A DNA stretch of 64,000 nt, taken from NCBI GenBank assembly GCA_964036295.1, contig OZ038465.1, positions 9,245,667 to 9,309,666 of the forward strand, given 5' to 3'. The stretch's first letter is position 1, and the number at the start of each line of letters is the position of its first letter. Origin of the DNA: Plumapathes pennacea. Lineage: Eukaryota; Cnidaria; Anthozoa; Antipatharia; Myriopathidae. Position numbers and translations under genes: made by a program. Below are positions 34,401 to 48,800 of the stretch, one piece after another. Below the pieces are notes generated by a model that saw only the letters and a list, made by a program, of their open reading frames with translations, made no database searches and was not told the origin of the DNA.

Positions 34401-37400
34401 CTCAGTTTCTCACTGATTGGATTTAGCCTTATATAGTTAGTTTGGACCGGGATTTAAACTCTCGCAGAAGCGACTTCTGTACTTACCAACTTAGGACATG
34501 CAGTTAAAACTAAATCATAGCTAATATTTTGAAAAAAAGAAATCTGAGCTCCCAAATTTCACATACTTTCAAAGTGAAGCTGTCCCTGTACCCGTCATCT
34601 ATTCGGGGATAGTCGCATTTACCCGTGTATAAGTGCACTTTAGTAAAGATAAGTGCATAACCTAAGAATAAGCATATGAAATAAAAAAATTGTTTATGTT
34701 GGAGAGCAATGTTTACCTTTCAGTGTGAAATTTAGGAATGTTTTTGTGGGAAGTTTAGTTTTCCACTGGTGTGATGTTTATATTCCGTGTAACTGCATAT
34801 TTGCATTTGGACCTCACCATTATTGTGGATTAATAACATTAATACTTTATAGTAGTTAGAAACAAAGGGTCGTGAGTTGTTAATCTGTGGTTTCGTTTTC
34901 AGTATATATGGACCCTACTTCTCGCAGCCGCAAGTGGTGGCCATCTGGAAGTGGTGAACAAATTGTTAGATGCAGGTGTAGACGTCAACGTCAGAGATGA
35001 GGTACGTAAGATATGTCGTATATAGGAAAAAGTTATTTGCAATGGATGTTGATCGATTTCAGGGTGTTTGCGTGGATTTTTGGCTATTTCGTTGAAACGA
35101 ACGAGACTGGTGATGCGCGACCACTCAATGTGGCAGCCGGTCATAATTTCTTGGTATTATTTTTATTGGCAATTCTACCTCATTTTGTATCTGCAATTTG
35201 ATTTTGAATTTTTCATTTGTTGAATAAGATTTAGTGCACTTTCTTTCTGAAGTCATAAGCTGCTTTCTTCTCCAGTTAGACTATAAATTAGGTACAAATT
35301 CGTCGTGTGTTGTTAGTGTGTGGGTCCGTTTTCAGGTTGTACATTTAGCGCTATTTTCCGATATATAGTTTCCTTATTTTCCATTTGGGGATTTTGTCTC
35401 AGTTTCTCGCTGACTGGATTTAGCCTTATATAGTTAGTTTGGACCGGGATTTGAGCTCTCGCAGAAGCGACTTATGTACTTACCAACTGAGGACATGCAG
35501 TTAAAACTAAATCATAGCTAATATTTTGAAAAAAAAAATCTGAGGTACCAACTTTCACATACTTCTATAGTGAAGCTGTTCCTGTACCCGTTATCTATTC
35601 AGGGAATGCCGCATTTTCCCGTGTATAAGTGCACTTTAGTAAAGATAAGTGCATAACCTAAGAATAAGCATATGAAATAAGAAAGTTGTTTATGTTGGAG
35701 AGCAATGTTTACCTTTAAGTGTGAAATATGGAAATGTTTTTGTGGGAACTCTGGTTTTCCACTGGTTGGGAAATGTGATGTTTATATTCCGTGTAACTGC
35801 ATATTTGCATTTGGACCTGATCGTTATTGTCGATTAATACTACATTAATACTTCATAGTAGTTAGAAACAAAGGGCCGTGAGTTGTTAATCTGTGGTTCC
35901 GTTTTCAGCATAAACGAACCCCACTTCTCCTAGGTGCAAGTGGTGGCCATGTGGAAGTGGTGAACAAATTGTTAGATGTAGGTGCAGACCACAACGTCAG
36001 CGACGGGGTACGTAAGATATGTCTTACATAGGAAAAAGTTATTTGCAATGGATGTTGATCGATTTCAGGGTGTTTGTGTGGATTTCTGGCTAATTCGTTG
36101 AAACGAACGAAACTGGTGATGCGCGACCACTCAATGTGGCAGCCGGTCATAATTTCTTGGTATTATTTTTATTGGCAATTCTACCTCATTTTGTATCTGC
36201 AATTTGATTTTGAGATTTTTCATTTGTTGAATAGGGTTTAGTGCACTTTCTTTCTGAAGTCATAAGCTGCTTTCTTCTCCAGTTAGACTATAAATTAGGT
36301 ACAAATGCGTCGTGTGTTGTTAGTGTGTGGGTCCGTTTTCAGGTTGTACATTTAGCGCTATTTTCCCATATATAGTTTCCTTATTTTCCATTTGGGGATT
36401 TTGTCTCAGTTTCTCGCTGATTGGATTTAACCTTATATAGTTAGTTTGGACCGGGATTTGAGCTCTCGCAGAAGCGACTTATGTATTTACCAACTGAGGA
36501 CATGCAGTTAAAACTAAATCATAGCTAATATTTTGAAAAAAAGAAATCTGAGGTACCAACCTTCACATACTTTTATAGTGAAGCTGTCCCTGTACCCGTC
36601 ATCTATTCGGGGAATGCCGCATATACCCGTGTATAAGTGCACTTTAGTAAAGATAAGTGCATAACCTAAGAATAAGCATATGAAATATGAAAGTTGTTTA
36701 TGTTGGAGAGCAATGTTTACCATTAAGTGTGAAATATGGAAATGTTTTTGTGGGAACTCTGGTTTTCCACTGGTTGGGAAATGTGATGTTTATATTCCGT
36801 GTAACTGCGTATTTGCATTTGGACCTGATCGTTATTGTCGATTAATACTACATTAATACTTTATAGTAGTTAGAAACAAAGGACCGTGAGTTGTTAATCT
36901 GTGGTTCCGTTTTCAGCATAAACGAACCCCACTTCTCCTAGGTGCAAGTGGTGGCCATGTGGAAGTGGTGAACAAATTGTTAGATGCAGGTGCAGACCTC
37001 AACGTCAGCGACGGGGTACGTAAGATATGTCTTACATAGGAAAAAGTTATTTGCAATGGATGTTGATCGATTTCAGGGTGTTTGTGTGGATTTCTGGCTA
37101 ATTCGTTGAAACGAACGAAACTGGTGATGCGCGACCACTCAATGTGGCAGCCGGTCATAATTTCTTGGTATTATTTTTATTGGCAATTCTACCTCATTTT
37201 GTATCTGCAATTTGATTTTGAGATTTTTCATTTGTTGAATAGGGTTTAGTGCACTTTCTTTCTGAAGTCATAAGCTGCTTTCTTCTCCAGTTAGACTATA
37301 AATTAGGTACAAATGCGTCGAGTGTTGTTAGTGTGTGGGTCCGTTTTCAGGTGTACATTTAGCGCTATTTTCCCATATATAGTTTCCTTATTTTCCATTT

Positions 37401-40400
37401 GGGGATTTTGTCTCAGGTTCTCGCTGATTGGATTTAACCTTATATAGTTAGTTTGGACCGGAATTTGAGCTCTCGCAGAAGCGACTTATGTATTTACCAA
37501 CTGAGGACATGCAGTTAAAACTAAATCATAGCTAATATTTTGAAAAAAAGAAATCTGAGGTACCAACCTTCACATACTTTTATAGTGAAGCTGTCCCTGT
37601 ACCCGTCATCTATTCGGGGATAGTCGCATATACCCGTGTATAAGTGCACTTTAGTAAAGATAAGTGCATAACCTAAGAATAAGCATATGAAATAAGAAAA
37701 TTGTTTATGTTGGAGAGCAATGTTTACCATTAAGTGTGAAATATTGAAATGTTTTTGTGGGAATTCTGGTTTTCCACTGGTTGGGAAATGTGATGTTTAT
37801 ATTCCGTGTAACTGCATATTTGCATTTGGACCTGATCGTTATTGTCGATTAATACTACATTAATACTTTATAGTAGTTAGAAACAAAGGGCCGTGAGTTG
37901 TTAATCTGTGGTTCCGTTTTCAGCATAAACGAACCCCACTTCTCCTAGGTGCAAGTGGTGGCCATGTGGAAGTGGTGAACAAATTGTTAGATGCAGGTGC
38001 AGACCTCAACGTCAGCGACGGGGTACGTAAGATATGTCTTACATAGGAAAAAGTTATTTGCAATGGATGTTGATTGATTTCAGGGTGTTTGTGTGGATTT
38101 CTGGCTAATTCGTTGAAACGAACGAAACTGGTGATGCGCGACCACTCAATGTGGCAGCCGGTCATAATTTCTTGGTATTATTTTTATTGGCAATTCTACC
38201 TCATTTTGTATCTGCAATTTGATTTTGAGATTTTTCATTTGTTGAATAGGGTTTAGTGCACTTTCTTTCTGAAGTCATAAGCTGCTTTCTTCTCCAGTTA
38301 GACTATAAATTAGGTACAAATGCGTAGAGTGTTGTTAGTGTGTGGGTCCGTTTTCAGGTGTACATTTAGCGCTATTTTCCCACATATAGTTTCCTTATTT
38401 TCCATTTGGGGATTTTGTCTCAGGTTCTCGCTGATTGGATTTAACCTTATATAGTTAGTTTGGACCGGGATTTGAGCTCTCGCAGAAGCGACTTATGTAT
38501 TTACCAACTGAGGACATGCAGTTAAAACTAAATCATAGCTAATATTTTGAAAAAAAGAAATCTGAGGTACCAACCTTCACATACTTTTATAGTGAAGCTG
38601 TCCCTGTACCCGTCATCTATTCGGGGAATGCCGCATATACCCGTGTATAAGTGCACTTTAGTAAAGATAAGTGCATAACCTAAGAATAAGCATATGAAAT
38701 AAGAAAGTTGTTTATGTTGGAGAGCAATGTTTACCATTAAGTGTGAAATATTGAAATGTTTTTGTGGGAACTCTGGTTTTCCACTGGTTGGGAAATGTGA
38801 TGTTTATATTCCGTGTAACTGCATATTTCCATTTGGACCTTACCGTTATTGTCGATTAATTTTACATTAATACTTTATAGTAGTTAGAAACAAAGGGCCG
38901 TCAGTTATTAATCTGTGGTTCCGTTTTCAGTACAACCGAACCCCACTGTACCTAGCTGCAGGTGGTGGCCATGTGGAAGTGGTGAACAAATTGTTAGATG
39001 CAGGTGCAGACCTCAACATCAGAGACGGGGTACGTAAGATATGTCTTACATAGGAAAAAGTTATTTGCAATGGATGTTGATCGATTTCAGGGTGTTTGTG
39101 TGGATTTCTGGCTAATTCGTTGAAACGAACGAAACTGGTGATGCGCGACCACTCAATGTGGCAGCCGGTCATAATTTCTTGGTATTATTTTTATTGGCAA
39201 TTCTACCTCATTTTGTATCTGCAATTTGATTTTGAGATTTTTCATTTGTTGAATAAGATTTAGTTCACTTTCTTTCTGAAGTCATAAGCTGCTTTCTCCT
39301 CCAGTTAGACTATAAATTAGGTACAAATGCGTCGTGTGTTGTTAGTGTGTGGGTCCGTTTTCAGGTTGTACATTTAGCGCTATTTTCCCATATATAGTTT
39401 CCTTATGATGCCATTTGGGGAATTTGTCTCAGTTTCTCACTGATTGGATTTAGCCTTATATAGTTAGTTTGGACCGGGATTTAAACTCTCGCAGAAGCGA
39501 CTTCTGTACTTACCAACTTAGGACATGCAGTTAAAACTAAATCATAGCTAATATTTTGAAAAAAAGAAATCTGAGCTCCCAAATTTCACATACTTTCAAA
39601 GTGAAGCTGTCCCTGTACCCGTCATCTATTCGGGGATAGTCGCATTTACCCGTGTATAAGTGCACTTTAGTAAAGATAAGTGCATAACCTAAGAATAAGC
39701 ATATGAAATAAAAAAATTGTTTATGTTGGAGAGCAATGTTTACCTTTCAGTGTGAAATTTAGGAATGTTTTTGTGGGAAGTTTAGTTTTCCACTGGTGTG
39801 ATGTTTATATTCCGTGTAACTGCATATTTGCATTTGGACCTCACCATTATTGTGGATTAATAACATTAATACTTTATAGTAGTTAGAAACAAAGGGTCGT
39901 GAGTTGTTAATCTGTGGTTTCGTTTTCAGTATATATGGACCCTACTTCTCGCAGCCGCAAGTGGTGGCCATCTGGAAGTGGTGAACAAATTGTTAGATGC
40001 AGGTGTAGACCTCAACGTCAGAGATGAGGTACGTAAGATATGTCATATATAGGAAAAAGTTATTTGCAATGGATGTTGATCGATTTCAGGGTGTTTGTGT
40101 GGATTTTTGGCTATTTCGTTGAAACGAACGAGACTGGTGATGCGCGACCACTCAATGTGGCAGCCGGTCATAATTTCTTGGTATTATTTTTATTGGCAAT
40201 TCTACCTCATTTTGTATCTGCAATTTGATTTTGAGTTTTTCATTTGTTGAATAAGATTTAGTGCACTTTCTTTCTGAAGTCATAAGCTGCTTTCTTCTCC
40301 AGTTAGACTATAAATTAGGTACAAATTCGTCGTGTGTTGTTAGTGTGTGGGTCCGTTTTCAGGTTGTAAATTTAGCGCTATTTTCCGATATATAGTTTCC

Positions 40401-42730
40401 TTATTTTCCATTTGGGGATTTTGTCTCAGTTTCTCGCTGACTGGATTTAGCCTTATATAGTTAGTTTGGACCGGGATTTGAGCTCTCGCAGAAGCGACTT
40501 ATGTATTTACCAACTGAGGACATGCAGTTAAAACTAAATCATAGCTAATATTTTGAAAAAAAAAATCTGAGGTACCAACTTTCACATACTTCTATAGTGA
40601 AGCTGTTCCTGTACCCGTTATCTATTCAGGGAATGCCGCATTTTCCCGTGTATAAGTGCACTTTAGTAAAGATAAGTGCATAACCTAAGAATAAGCATAT
40701 GAAATAAGAAAGTTGTTTATGTTGGAGAGCAATGTTTACCTTTAAGTGTGAAATATGGAAATGTTTTTGTGGGAACTCTGGTTTTCCACTGGTTGGGAAA
40801 TGTGATGTTTATATTCCGTGTAACTGCATATTTGCATTTGGACCTTACCGTTATTGTCGATTAATACTACATTAATACTTTATAGTAGTTAGAAACAAAG
40901 GGCCGTGAGTTATTAATCTGTGGTTCCGTTTTCAGTACAACCGAACCCCACTGCACCTAGCTGCAAGTGGTGGCCATGTGGAAGTGGTGAACAAATTGTT
41001 AGATGCAGGTGCAGACCTCAACATCAGAGACAGGGTACGTAAGATATGTTTTACATAGGAAAAAGTTATTTGCAATGGATGTTGATCGATTTCAGGGTGT
41101 TTGTGTGGATTTCTGGCTAATTCGTTGAAACGAACGAAACTGGTGATGCGCGACCACTCAATGTGGCAGCCGGTCATAATTTCTTGGTATTATTTTTATT
41201 GGCAATTCTACCTCATTTTGTATCTGCAATTTGATTTTGAGATTTTTCATTTGTTGAATAGGGTTTAGTGCACTTTCTTTCTGAAGTCATAAGCTGCTTT
41301 CTTCTCCAGTTAGACTATAAATTAGGTACAAATGCGTCGTGTGTTGTTAGTGTGTGGGTCCGTTTTCAGGTTGTACATTTAGCGCTATTTTCCGATATAT
41401 AGTTTCCTTATTTTCCATTTGGGGATTTTGTCTCAGTTTCTCGCTGACTGGATTTAGCCTTATATAGTTAGTTTGGACCGGGATTTGAGCTCTCGCAGAA
41501 GCGACTTATGTACTTACCAACTGAGGACATGCAGTTAAAACTAAATCATAGCTAATATTTTGAAAAAAAAAATCTGAGGTACCAACTTTCACATACTTCT
41601 ATAGTGAAGCTGTTCCTGTACCCGTTATCTATTCAGGGAATGCCGCATTTTCCCGTGTATAAGTGCACTTTAGTAAAGATAAGTGCATAACCTAAGAATA
41701 AGCATATGAAATAAGAAAGTTGTTTATGTTGGAGAGCAATGTTTACCTTTAAGTGTGAAATATGGAAATGTTTTTGTGGGAACTCTGGTTTTCCACTGGT
41801 TGGGAAATGTGATGTTTATATTCCGTGTAACTGCATATTTGCATTTGGACCTGATCGTTATTGTCGATTAATACTACATCAATACTTTATAGTAGTTAGA
41901 AACAAAGGGACGTGAGTTATTAATCTGTGGTTCCGTTTTCAGCATAAACGAACCCCACTTCTCCTAGGTGCAAGTGGTGGCCATGTGGAAGTGGTGAACA
42001 AATTGTTAGATGCAGGTGCAGACCTCAACGTCAGCGGCGGGGTACGTAAGATATGTCTTACATAGGAAAAAGTTATTTGCAATGGATGTTGATCGATTTC
42101 AGGGTGTTTGTGTGGATTTCTGGCTAATTCGTTGAAACGAACGAAACTGGTGATGCGCGACCACTCAATGTGGCAGCCGGTCATAATTTCTTGGTATTAT
42201 TTTTATTGGCAATTCTACCTCATTTTGTATCTGCAATTTGATTTTGAGATTTTTCATTTGTTGAATAGGGTTTAGTGCACTTTCTTTCTGAAGTCATAAG
42301 CTGCTTTCTTCTCCAGTTAGACTATAAATTAGGTACAAATGCGTCGTGTGTTGTTAGTGTGCACAGGGCGAAATCGTACGTTTCCGCAATTCGAAAACAC
42401 AGCGGAAACACACACCTAAGCGTTTCCGTCACGTTTCCATTCACCGGAAACTCGCAAATCAAAAAATTCTCGCAATTCCGTGTTTCCGTCACGTTTCCGA
42501 AACGGAAACATCTTGTATATGTTTCCGCAACGTTTAAGCCGAGTCTTTTTATGGGAAGTTCATTTCGGTCTTGCTATATACATAACTTCCAGTTATGACT
42601 TCCTCTTATCTACTTAATCTTTTTATAGTGTACATAAGGTTCAAATCAATTTTTAGTATTACATATGATTGTTAGAGGTCCATCATGAAAAGCACCCATG
42701 GTAATGAGGCTTCCTCTTTAAATAACTACC

Positions 42731-42803
<73 letters not shown>

Positions 42804-45800
42804 GACTAGTATAAAGATTGAAAAACGAAACTAGTTTATGAAAAAAAAAAGTTTTACCAATTCCACTGATATTTGACTTTCTCTCGCCTTGGTTTACTGT
42901 TTAATTGCATACCCAAAGAACAATTTAAACAAAGAAAGTCACATTTTTTATTGCAAACATTAGAGATCATCAAAACATTTTGAGATTGTATAGATGCCAA
43001 TAATTTGTCTAAAACAAAGACAAAAATTGAGTCCGATGGATAGCCACAAGCCAGCAAGTAGATCTTGTGAGCCTTCCTAAACATGTTTTGTGCTAGAACA
43101 ACCGGTCCCCGGGTTAACAATATCACAGGAAAATCCTTGCTGGGACTGGAGACACAATCGCATACTGCCGACCAGCATGAAGTTCCTCTGTAGAAATGAA
43201 TCTGGATTGGATCCTCTGAACAGGTATAAACACAGCTGACCCCCCTTCCTCATAGTCTTTGGCACACCAGACAGAGAGAGGGTTCTTGTACCCAAAGTCC
43301 TCAGCTGAAGGCTTCAGCCACTTAACAACTGCAAACACGTGTGAGAGTTGTCTTCTCCTGATTTCAACACTGTGTACCATGTAGTATAGAACCATCCCAG
43401 GACGAACTTCACCAGGATCAATGGTCCCATTTTCTCCACACCAAGATGCCATAATGCGTCCATAAGAGTTCAGTCTCAAATTCAGCGATGACCCATATTT
43501 CTCCCCTGAAATTGTGATTGATGGATACTTTTTGAACATGGTAGCCAAACCGAATGCAGTCTCATTTACTTGTGAGTACAGTTTCTTGTAAACAGAATGC
43601 AAAGCCAGAGTACTGTCTCTGTCTAGTCTTCCAAGTTTGTAAGAAGATGGCAGGCACACAGCTGAAACCTTTGTCCACACTGCCTCTTTTCCTATCATGG
43701 AACCGGAAGCCGCCATCATTAATTGAAGAGGATTTTGTGTCTCTAGAGAGGAAATACCCTCCAGTAACTGAGAACACTGTTCCATAAACAATTCTCCATA
43801 GTGCTTGGGAAGATGATGCTGCATGTCTGAAATAATCCCACAAGTTAAAAACTTGCGCATCACTTGTATTTCAATGGCCTTGCTGTTTGTATGATATGAT
43901 CCCAGAATGCCATTATAACGTTCGAAGCTGAAGAGCCAGAATCCATATATGCTGCCATAGTTCTCAATGCATTCCTTCAGATGCAGATGCAGATGCAGAT
44001 GCATATTTGGTGTAATTTCTGCTTTACCGTACAGTCTTTCAAAACTTTGTACAAAATCAAGAAGCTTTCTGTCAGCTATTAAGACATCAGTCTTTGTGAT
44101 ACATGGTTTGCAAAGGTGTTTGCATGCGAGGACGAAAGATTGCCACACACGAAGATGCTGATTGGGCAGGATCCCTTCAAGGACATACATAGAGTAAAGG
44201 AGGACAAAGTTTTTCCACTGAGCAGCAGTGAAACCACCATAATTTGATAAGATGTTACCAGGTAGTCTTCCCAAATCTGATGTGGCACCAATTCTTTCGA
44301 TACGTTCTTGAATCTGCTGAAGGTCTGATTTCGAAAGTATCTCTGTTTTGATCCACATAGAAAAAACTCTCTTTGCAGTCCCAAGGAAAAGATTATGCAT
44401 GGGGTCAATCACACACATAGTGATGGGCGAATAATATGGCAGCTTCAGCAATGTGGTATATCTGCAGCCAAGTTTACTTTCAAGCTGTTGTCTTTGGGTC
44501 TTTGTTTTACAATTCTTGACCCTCAGAGTATCTCTTCGATGTTGTGCTGAGGTTCTCTTTGGCCATGAGTCTCGATCAGCAAAGCCGCTGTAGTCTCTAC
44601 GCTCACCAAATCCCCCAGGAAAAGTCTTGTAGCAATGAGAGCAACCACGAGCTGCCATGTGGCCAAGAAATCCACACAGTTTTCTTGCAGCAGGAATGTC
44701 TGAGGCACAGCAGAGAAGGGCACCATGAATTTCCACTTTATCAGATGGGCTGCTGTATGTGTTGACTTTAGCACCATCCCACAGTGCCTTTAATTCATCG
44801 ACAACTGGTTCTAGAAAATGGTTCAGGGATTTGGGCTCATGTGCTAACGATGGCAAGATCCCAACAAGAATGACATTTTCCTGCCGGAAGCGAAGATGTC
44901 TTGGTAGGTTCATTAGCACCATGTAAAGTGCTCCTATGGAACAATCATTACGATGCTTGAATGGCTGGAACCAATCGACATTCATCATAAGTCCATAAGA
45001 CCTGCAACGTGTGAGAAATTGTGTGGAACCATTCCAAACACCAAAGTCCTTCCAAACTTTGCCATCATAAACATCAGCATAAACAGTTTCATCAGTAACT
45101 CTTGTCCTCCACTTTTCACATTCTTGCTCTAGCCCAGGGCGCTTTAAGATATCTTCAATGGACTTAACTATGCTCTTATAGCAGTATGTTTTTAGAGCAT
45201 AAAACTTGCTGGATCCACTCTTCATGATCACCTCCTTAGCCAGTTTTGCTCCGCAAGGCTTGGCTCTTTTGGACCGTGGGAATTGGACATGGCTACAAGC
45301 TTTTGCAGTTACTTGCCTCCCATTGTTTACAAGTATATCATCCATTTGATACAACTTTGTACAAGAAGGGCAAACGACAAACTTTTGAAAGTGATCACGG
45401 TTAATTCCAAGGAATCATGTCAAAATGAAACGACAATAGATTTGTAAATGGGAATTTTTCACCACTTCCTTGATTATCTTGATGCCAGGCATCTCTCACT
45501 GTAACACCAAAACAGAATTCACAAAACTCTCCAAGAAACAAGAGGACAAAATAATGTTCCCATTAAACAGTTGTGCAATGATAACGCATGCAATATTGCA
45601 CATTTTGAATGAGGAAAGCAAACAAAAACCCTCACATCTTCCTATATGCTCCTTGACTGTTCTCTGTGTTACTTGTACGTCATAAATATCTTACACAGTC
45701 AAGCAAGGAAGTCAAAATATATCACAGTAATAGTATATTCGTTTTTGACTAAGAAGTCCAGAGAAAGAATTCGGTTAATCCTGGGATAGCATGGTCGGGC

Positions 45801-48800
45801 TTCGAAAAACCAGGGCCTGACTTTTTTTCTCAAATTTGCAGCAGAAAAACTCTCAACAATGAAATAACTTGCTTGCTCTCAGCCAATCAGATTGCATGAA
45901 TTTTTTATAGTCATGGTCATCACCTGAGTAATGCAACCACATTCTGTCCGTCTCCAATCACTAGACACAGTATGGATGACTTGGCTTTTGATAGCTTGCT
46001 TAGATGTAAGCTGATTTAACACATGATTCTCAATACATCACTCGTACATTTTCTTCATGAATGGTTTGGAGAATTTGTATGAGTTCAGAATTGTTAGGGT
46101 TGAATACAGTCACGCAAAAGAACAAAGCATCAAACCTGAGTCACTTCCAGGAACGTCTTGAAAATATGAAGCAGGAACTTGAGTTTCTGGCTCAATTTCA
46201 CCTTCGAAAAATCAGAAAAACACAAAACTTTAGTTGGCGGCAACGCACAACGAAACATGCGACATTCACCGGCAAATCAAGAACCAACTAAAAGTGTTAC
46301 TGTCGTACCATCAGTGTCACTTGATGAAGAAGATCCCAGGTCGACAACTGAAGCGTTGTTTGTCGGCTTCAGGTCATCTTCCGTTATCCAGTGTTGAGTT
46401 GTGGAATTGTAATACATCTTCTTATGCTCGTGGTACTGAGTATTGCCCAATGACTTATCGCAGTGGCCACACCGCTTCCTCCCACGTTGCTTTTTTCTTG
46501 ATGCACCACTCGATTGACGGCTGGATCGCTTCATAATACTTTACGATAACAAGCCTTGGAAAAGACGAAGATGAACACTCAACTCAACAGAACGCGATAC
46601 CTCTGCGCATGCTCGAACCTGTGTTGCCATAACAACCGCAGGGTAGTCCTGGGTCGGCTTCCCCGGCGACGCGCAAAATTTGACAAGTTCGCTCTGTGAC
46701 AGCTTGGCTTTCGTTCAGTAGGATATGGATTATACGCAGGATTTCAACGATGTTCAGCAAGCAGAAACTCCGTTGAACCCGGATTTTACGCAAGTGCTCT
46801 CAGAATTGAAAGCTATCCGCGAGGAAAATCAGCGTCTAAAACGCGACTTCAAAACTCTCAAATTGCAGTCAAGGAGAAGGCTGAAGTTCAAGGCCGCTGA
46901 GAACATCGATCCCAACTGTTCGGTAAGTTAAGCAATAATTATTATTTCGTTTTCTCTTTAATATCGTAGACCTCTCGTAGCAAATACGTGGCAATAGAAT
47001 GCCGTCAACCAAATAGCGTGTGTTGAGAAAGACGTCGGTATCAGTGTCATGAATATAGGTCTGTTGCAAAGTAGGCCGGATCGACTGTGTTCGAAATTGA
47101 TTGACTTGAAATTTAACTCGGCCTAACAAACATAACCTAATATAAGCTGTCCGAATCCAATCGAACAGAATTTATGAAGTTTGTTACCGCGTGCAATTCT
47201 GACATGCTCGGTTCCCAGCGTCAAAGGCAAGCGCTGCGGCTTGTCCAACTTTGATCTTAGTTCAAGGCCAAGCCGCGCAGTGTTTTCATAGGCACAGCAG
47301 TCTGCGGGTCGCAGGAGACCATATTCTTTCTTATGATAGAATATAGTTTATTTCAGCTTTTGTAAATGCCTAAAAACGATCATTGAAATCTTTCATTCTG
47401 ACATGCTCGATTCCCAGCGTCAAAGGCAAGCTGCGGCTTGGCCTACTTTGATCTTAGTTCAAGGCAAAGCCGCGCCGCGACCATCTATTTGCTACAAATG
47501 AATTATTACTAATGAATGCCGTTGCTGAAATTTTCTTTACCTCCTTTTTTTTTGAGGAAACAAACGTAAAAACGAAAGGAGTGTATTGCTAAAGCGAACG
47601 ATTCAAACAACTGCTGAATGTAGTGCCGTTGAAAAAGCTAGCCACAAAATCCATATTTCATCAGTACATTGATATTTGAACTCTCTCTAAAGTTTTTACT
47701 AGCAGCCGTAAGCACAAGCATAAGAAGATGCGTAACCGGAACTGTCATAAAAACGTTATGCGTTGTAAAAAGAATCTATTTTCACAGATACTATTGCAAG
47801 ACATAAGCATAAGCAAGACAAATGGAAACGTTTCCAATTTCTCGTGCTCACGCATAAGGTTATTTTGCTCATTCGTTTATGCTTATGTCTCTAGTTAGAG
47901 CCGAAATATCAGGGAAATTTTAACATTTCAATTGTTCTATTTTTCTTTAAAGGATGCTGTTAGGACAATTTACAAGGAGCTGTCCAAGGAAGGCACGGAC
48001 AGCGGTGAGAGATTTACCTTTACTCAGTGGTAAGTTTCAATCAACTGCTTTGTTTTACGTCGTAGAGTAAACCCGTCGAAAAAACGTGCAATAAAAGCAC
48101 GCACATACAATCTCTAAATCTATACAATCTCTAAATATTTAAATAGGTGTGACTGAACGTCATCATGCTTTAGAGAGTCTCAAAACGTTCCCCTTTTTGT
48201 TAATGTCGACCCGCTAACTAAGAAGTTTACGGTCGTGATGCATTTTCACAGCTATGATGACCCAACAAATCAACGTGTAACCTCGAGCATAGTCAAGGAA
48301 GTTCGTGGGCTCTACGGAAAAAAGAAGTGGGAGAAGGCCACAATAAAAGGTAATTATGTAGTAAGTTGATTGCGCGCCGATCACCTGGGCCGGCCGGGTT
48401 GTTCAAAGCAAGATTAAGTGGTCAACAAACTGCAGAATTTGATATTTTAAGCAATATTAAACTTTTAGCTAGTCTTATAAGACTAGCTAAAAGTTTAATA
48501 TTGCTTAAAACAGAGCGATGGAGTAATGTTGTAAGCAAACGCTTGTATTTGTAGGCCTAAAAATGACACCAATGTTTATCCTTAACCTTGGGTTAGCCTA
48601 ACCAGGCTTTGAACAACCGGGCCCTATAGGACAACAGAAGAAAGTACACCAATTAATATAAGTGGGCATCGCCGGAGCTTAGAAAGTTCTTTTGATTTCA
48701 TTACAGCGGCCACGAGGCAATACTGGCGGTCTCTCCGTGACGACGATACAAGAAAAACAAATCAGTCGTTCGGAAAACACAGAGAGCTTGTAAAAAGAAG

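Larger units (their letters stand above)
30024..42360 (+). repeat. Tandem array of 1.0-kb short units carrying ankyrin exons 5-16
   Basis: Twelve exons occur at spacings of 999-1008 bp. Intron and exon are both highly conserved. The exons fall into three classes by their first residues: Y (YIWTLLLAAA), H (HKRTPLLLGA) and N (YNR/CNR-TPLHLAA or YLAA). Their order is Y-H-N-N, Y-H-H-H-N, Y-N-H, then N after the transposon. The intron before each Y exon is also a distinct subtype (GATGCCATTTGGGG) and gives a 999-bp unit. This is higher-order repeat structure. The junction at about 30024 fuses the tail of a long unit directly to the middle of a short unit. Confidence 0.92.

Noticed and set aside
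32494-38737. Recurring minus-strand 69-codon frames beginning MVNIALQHKQ in each intron
   Set aside because: They are hydrophobic and repeated, but some units break them (for example before the class Y exons) and there is no start context or splice support. They are explained by unit duplication, though an intronic peptide cannot be fully excluded.
31885-41177. Recurring minus-strand 81-codon frames beginning MTGCHIEWSR
   Set aside because: They run antisense across the ankyrin exon and its donor in every unit; their conservation follows from duplication of the exon units.
30024-42360. Regularly spaced repeats resembling a giant CRISPR-like array
   Set aside because: Units are 1 kb, carry spliced ankyrin exons and are conserved throughout; there are no short repeats with unique spacers.
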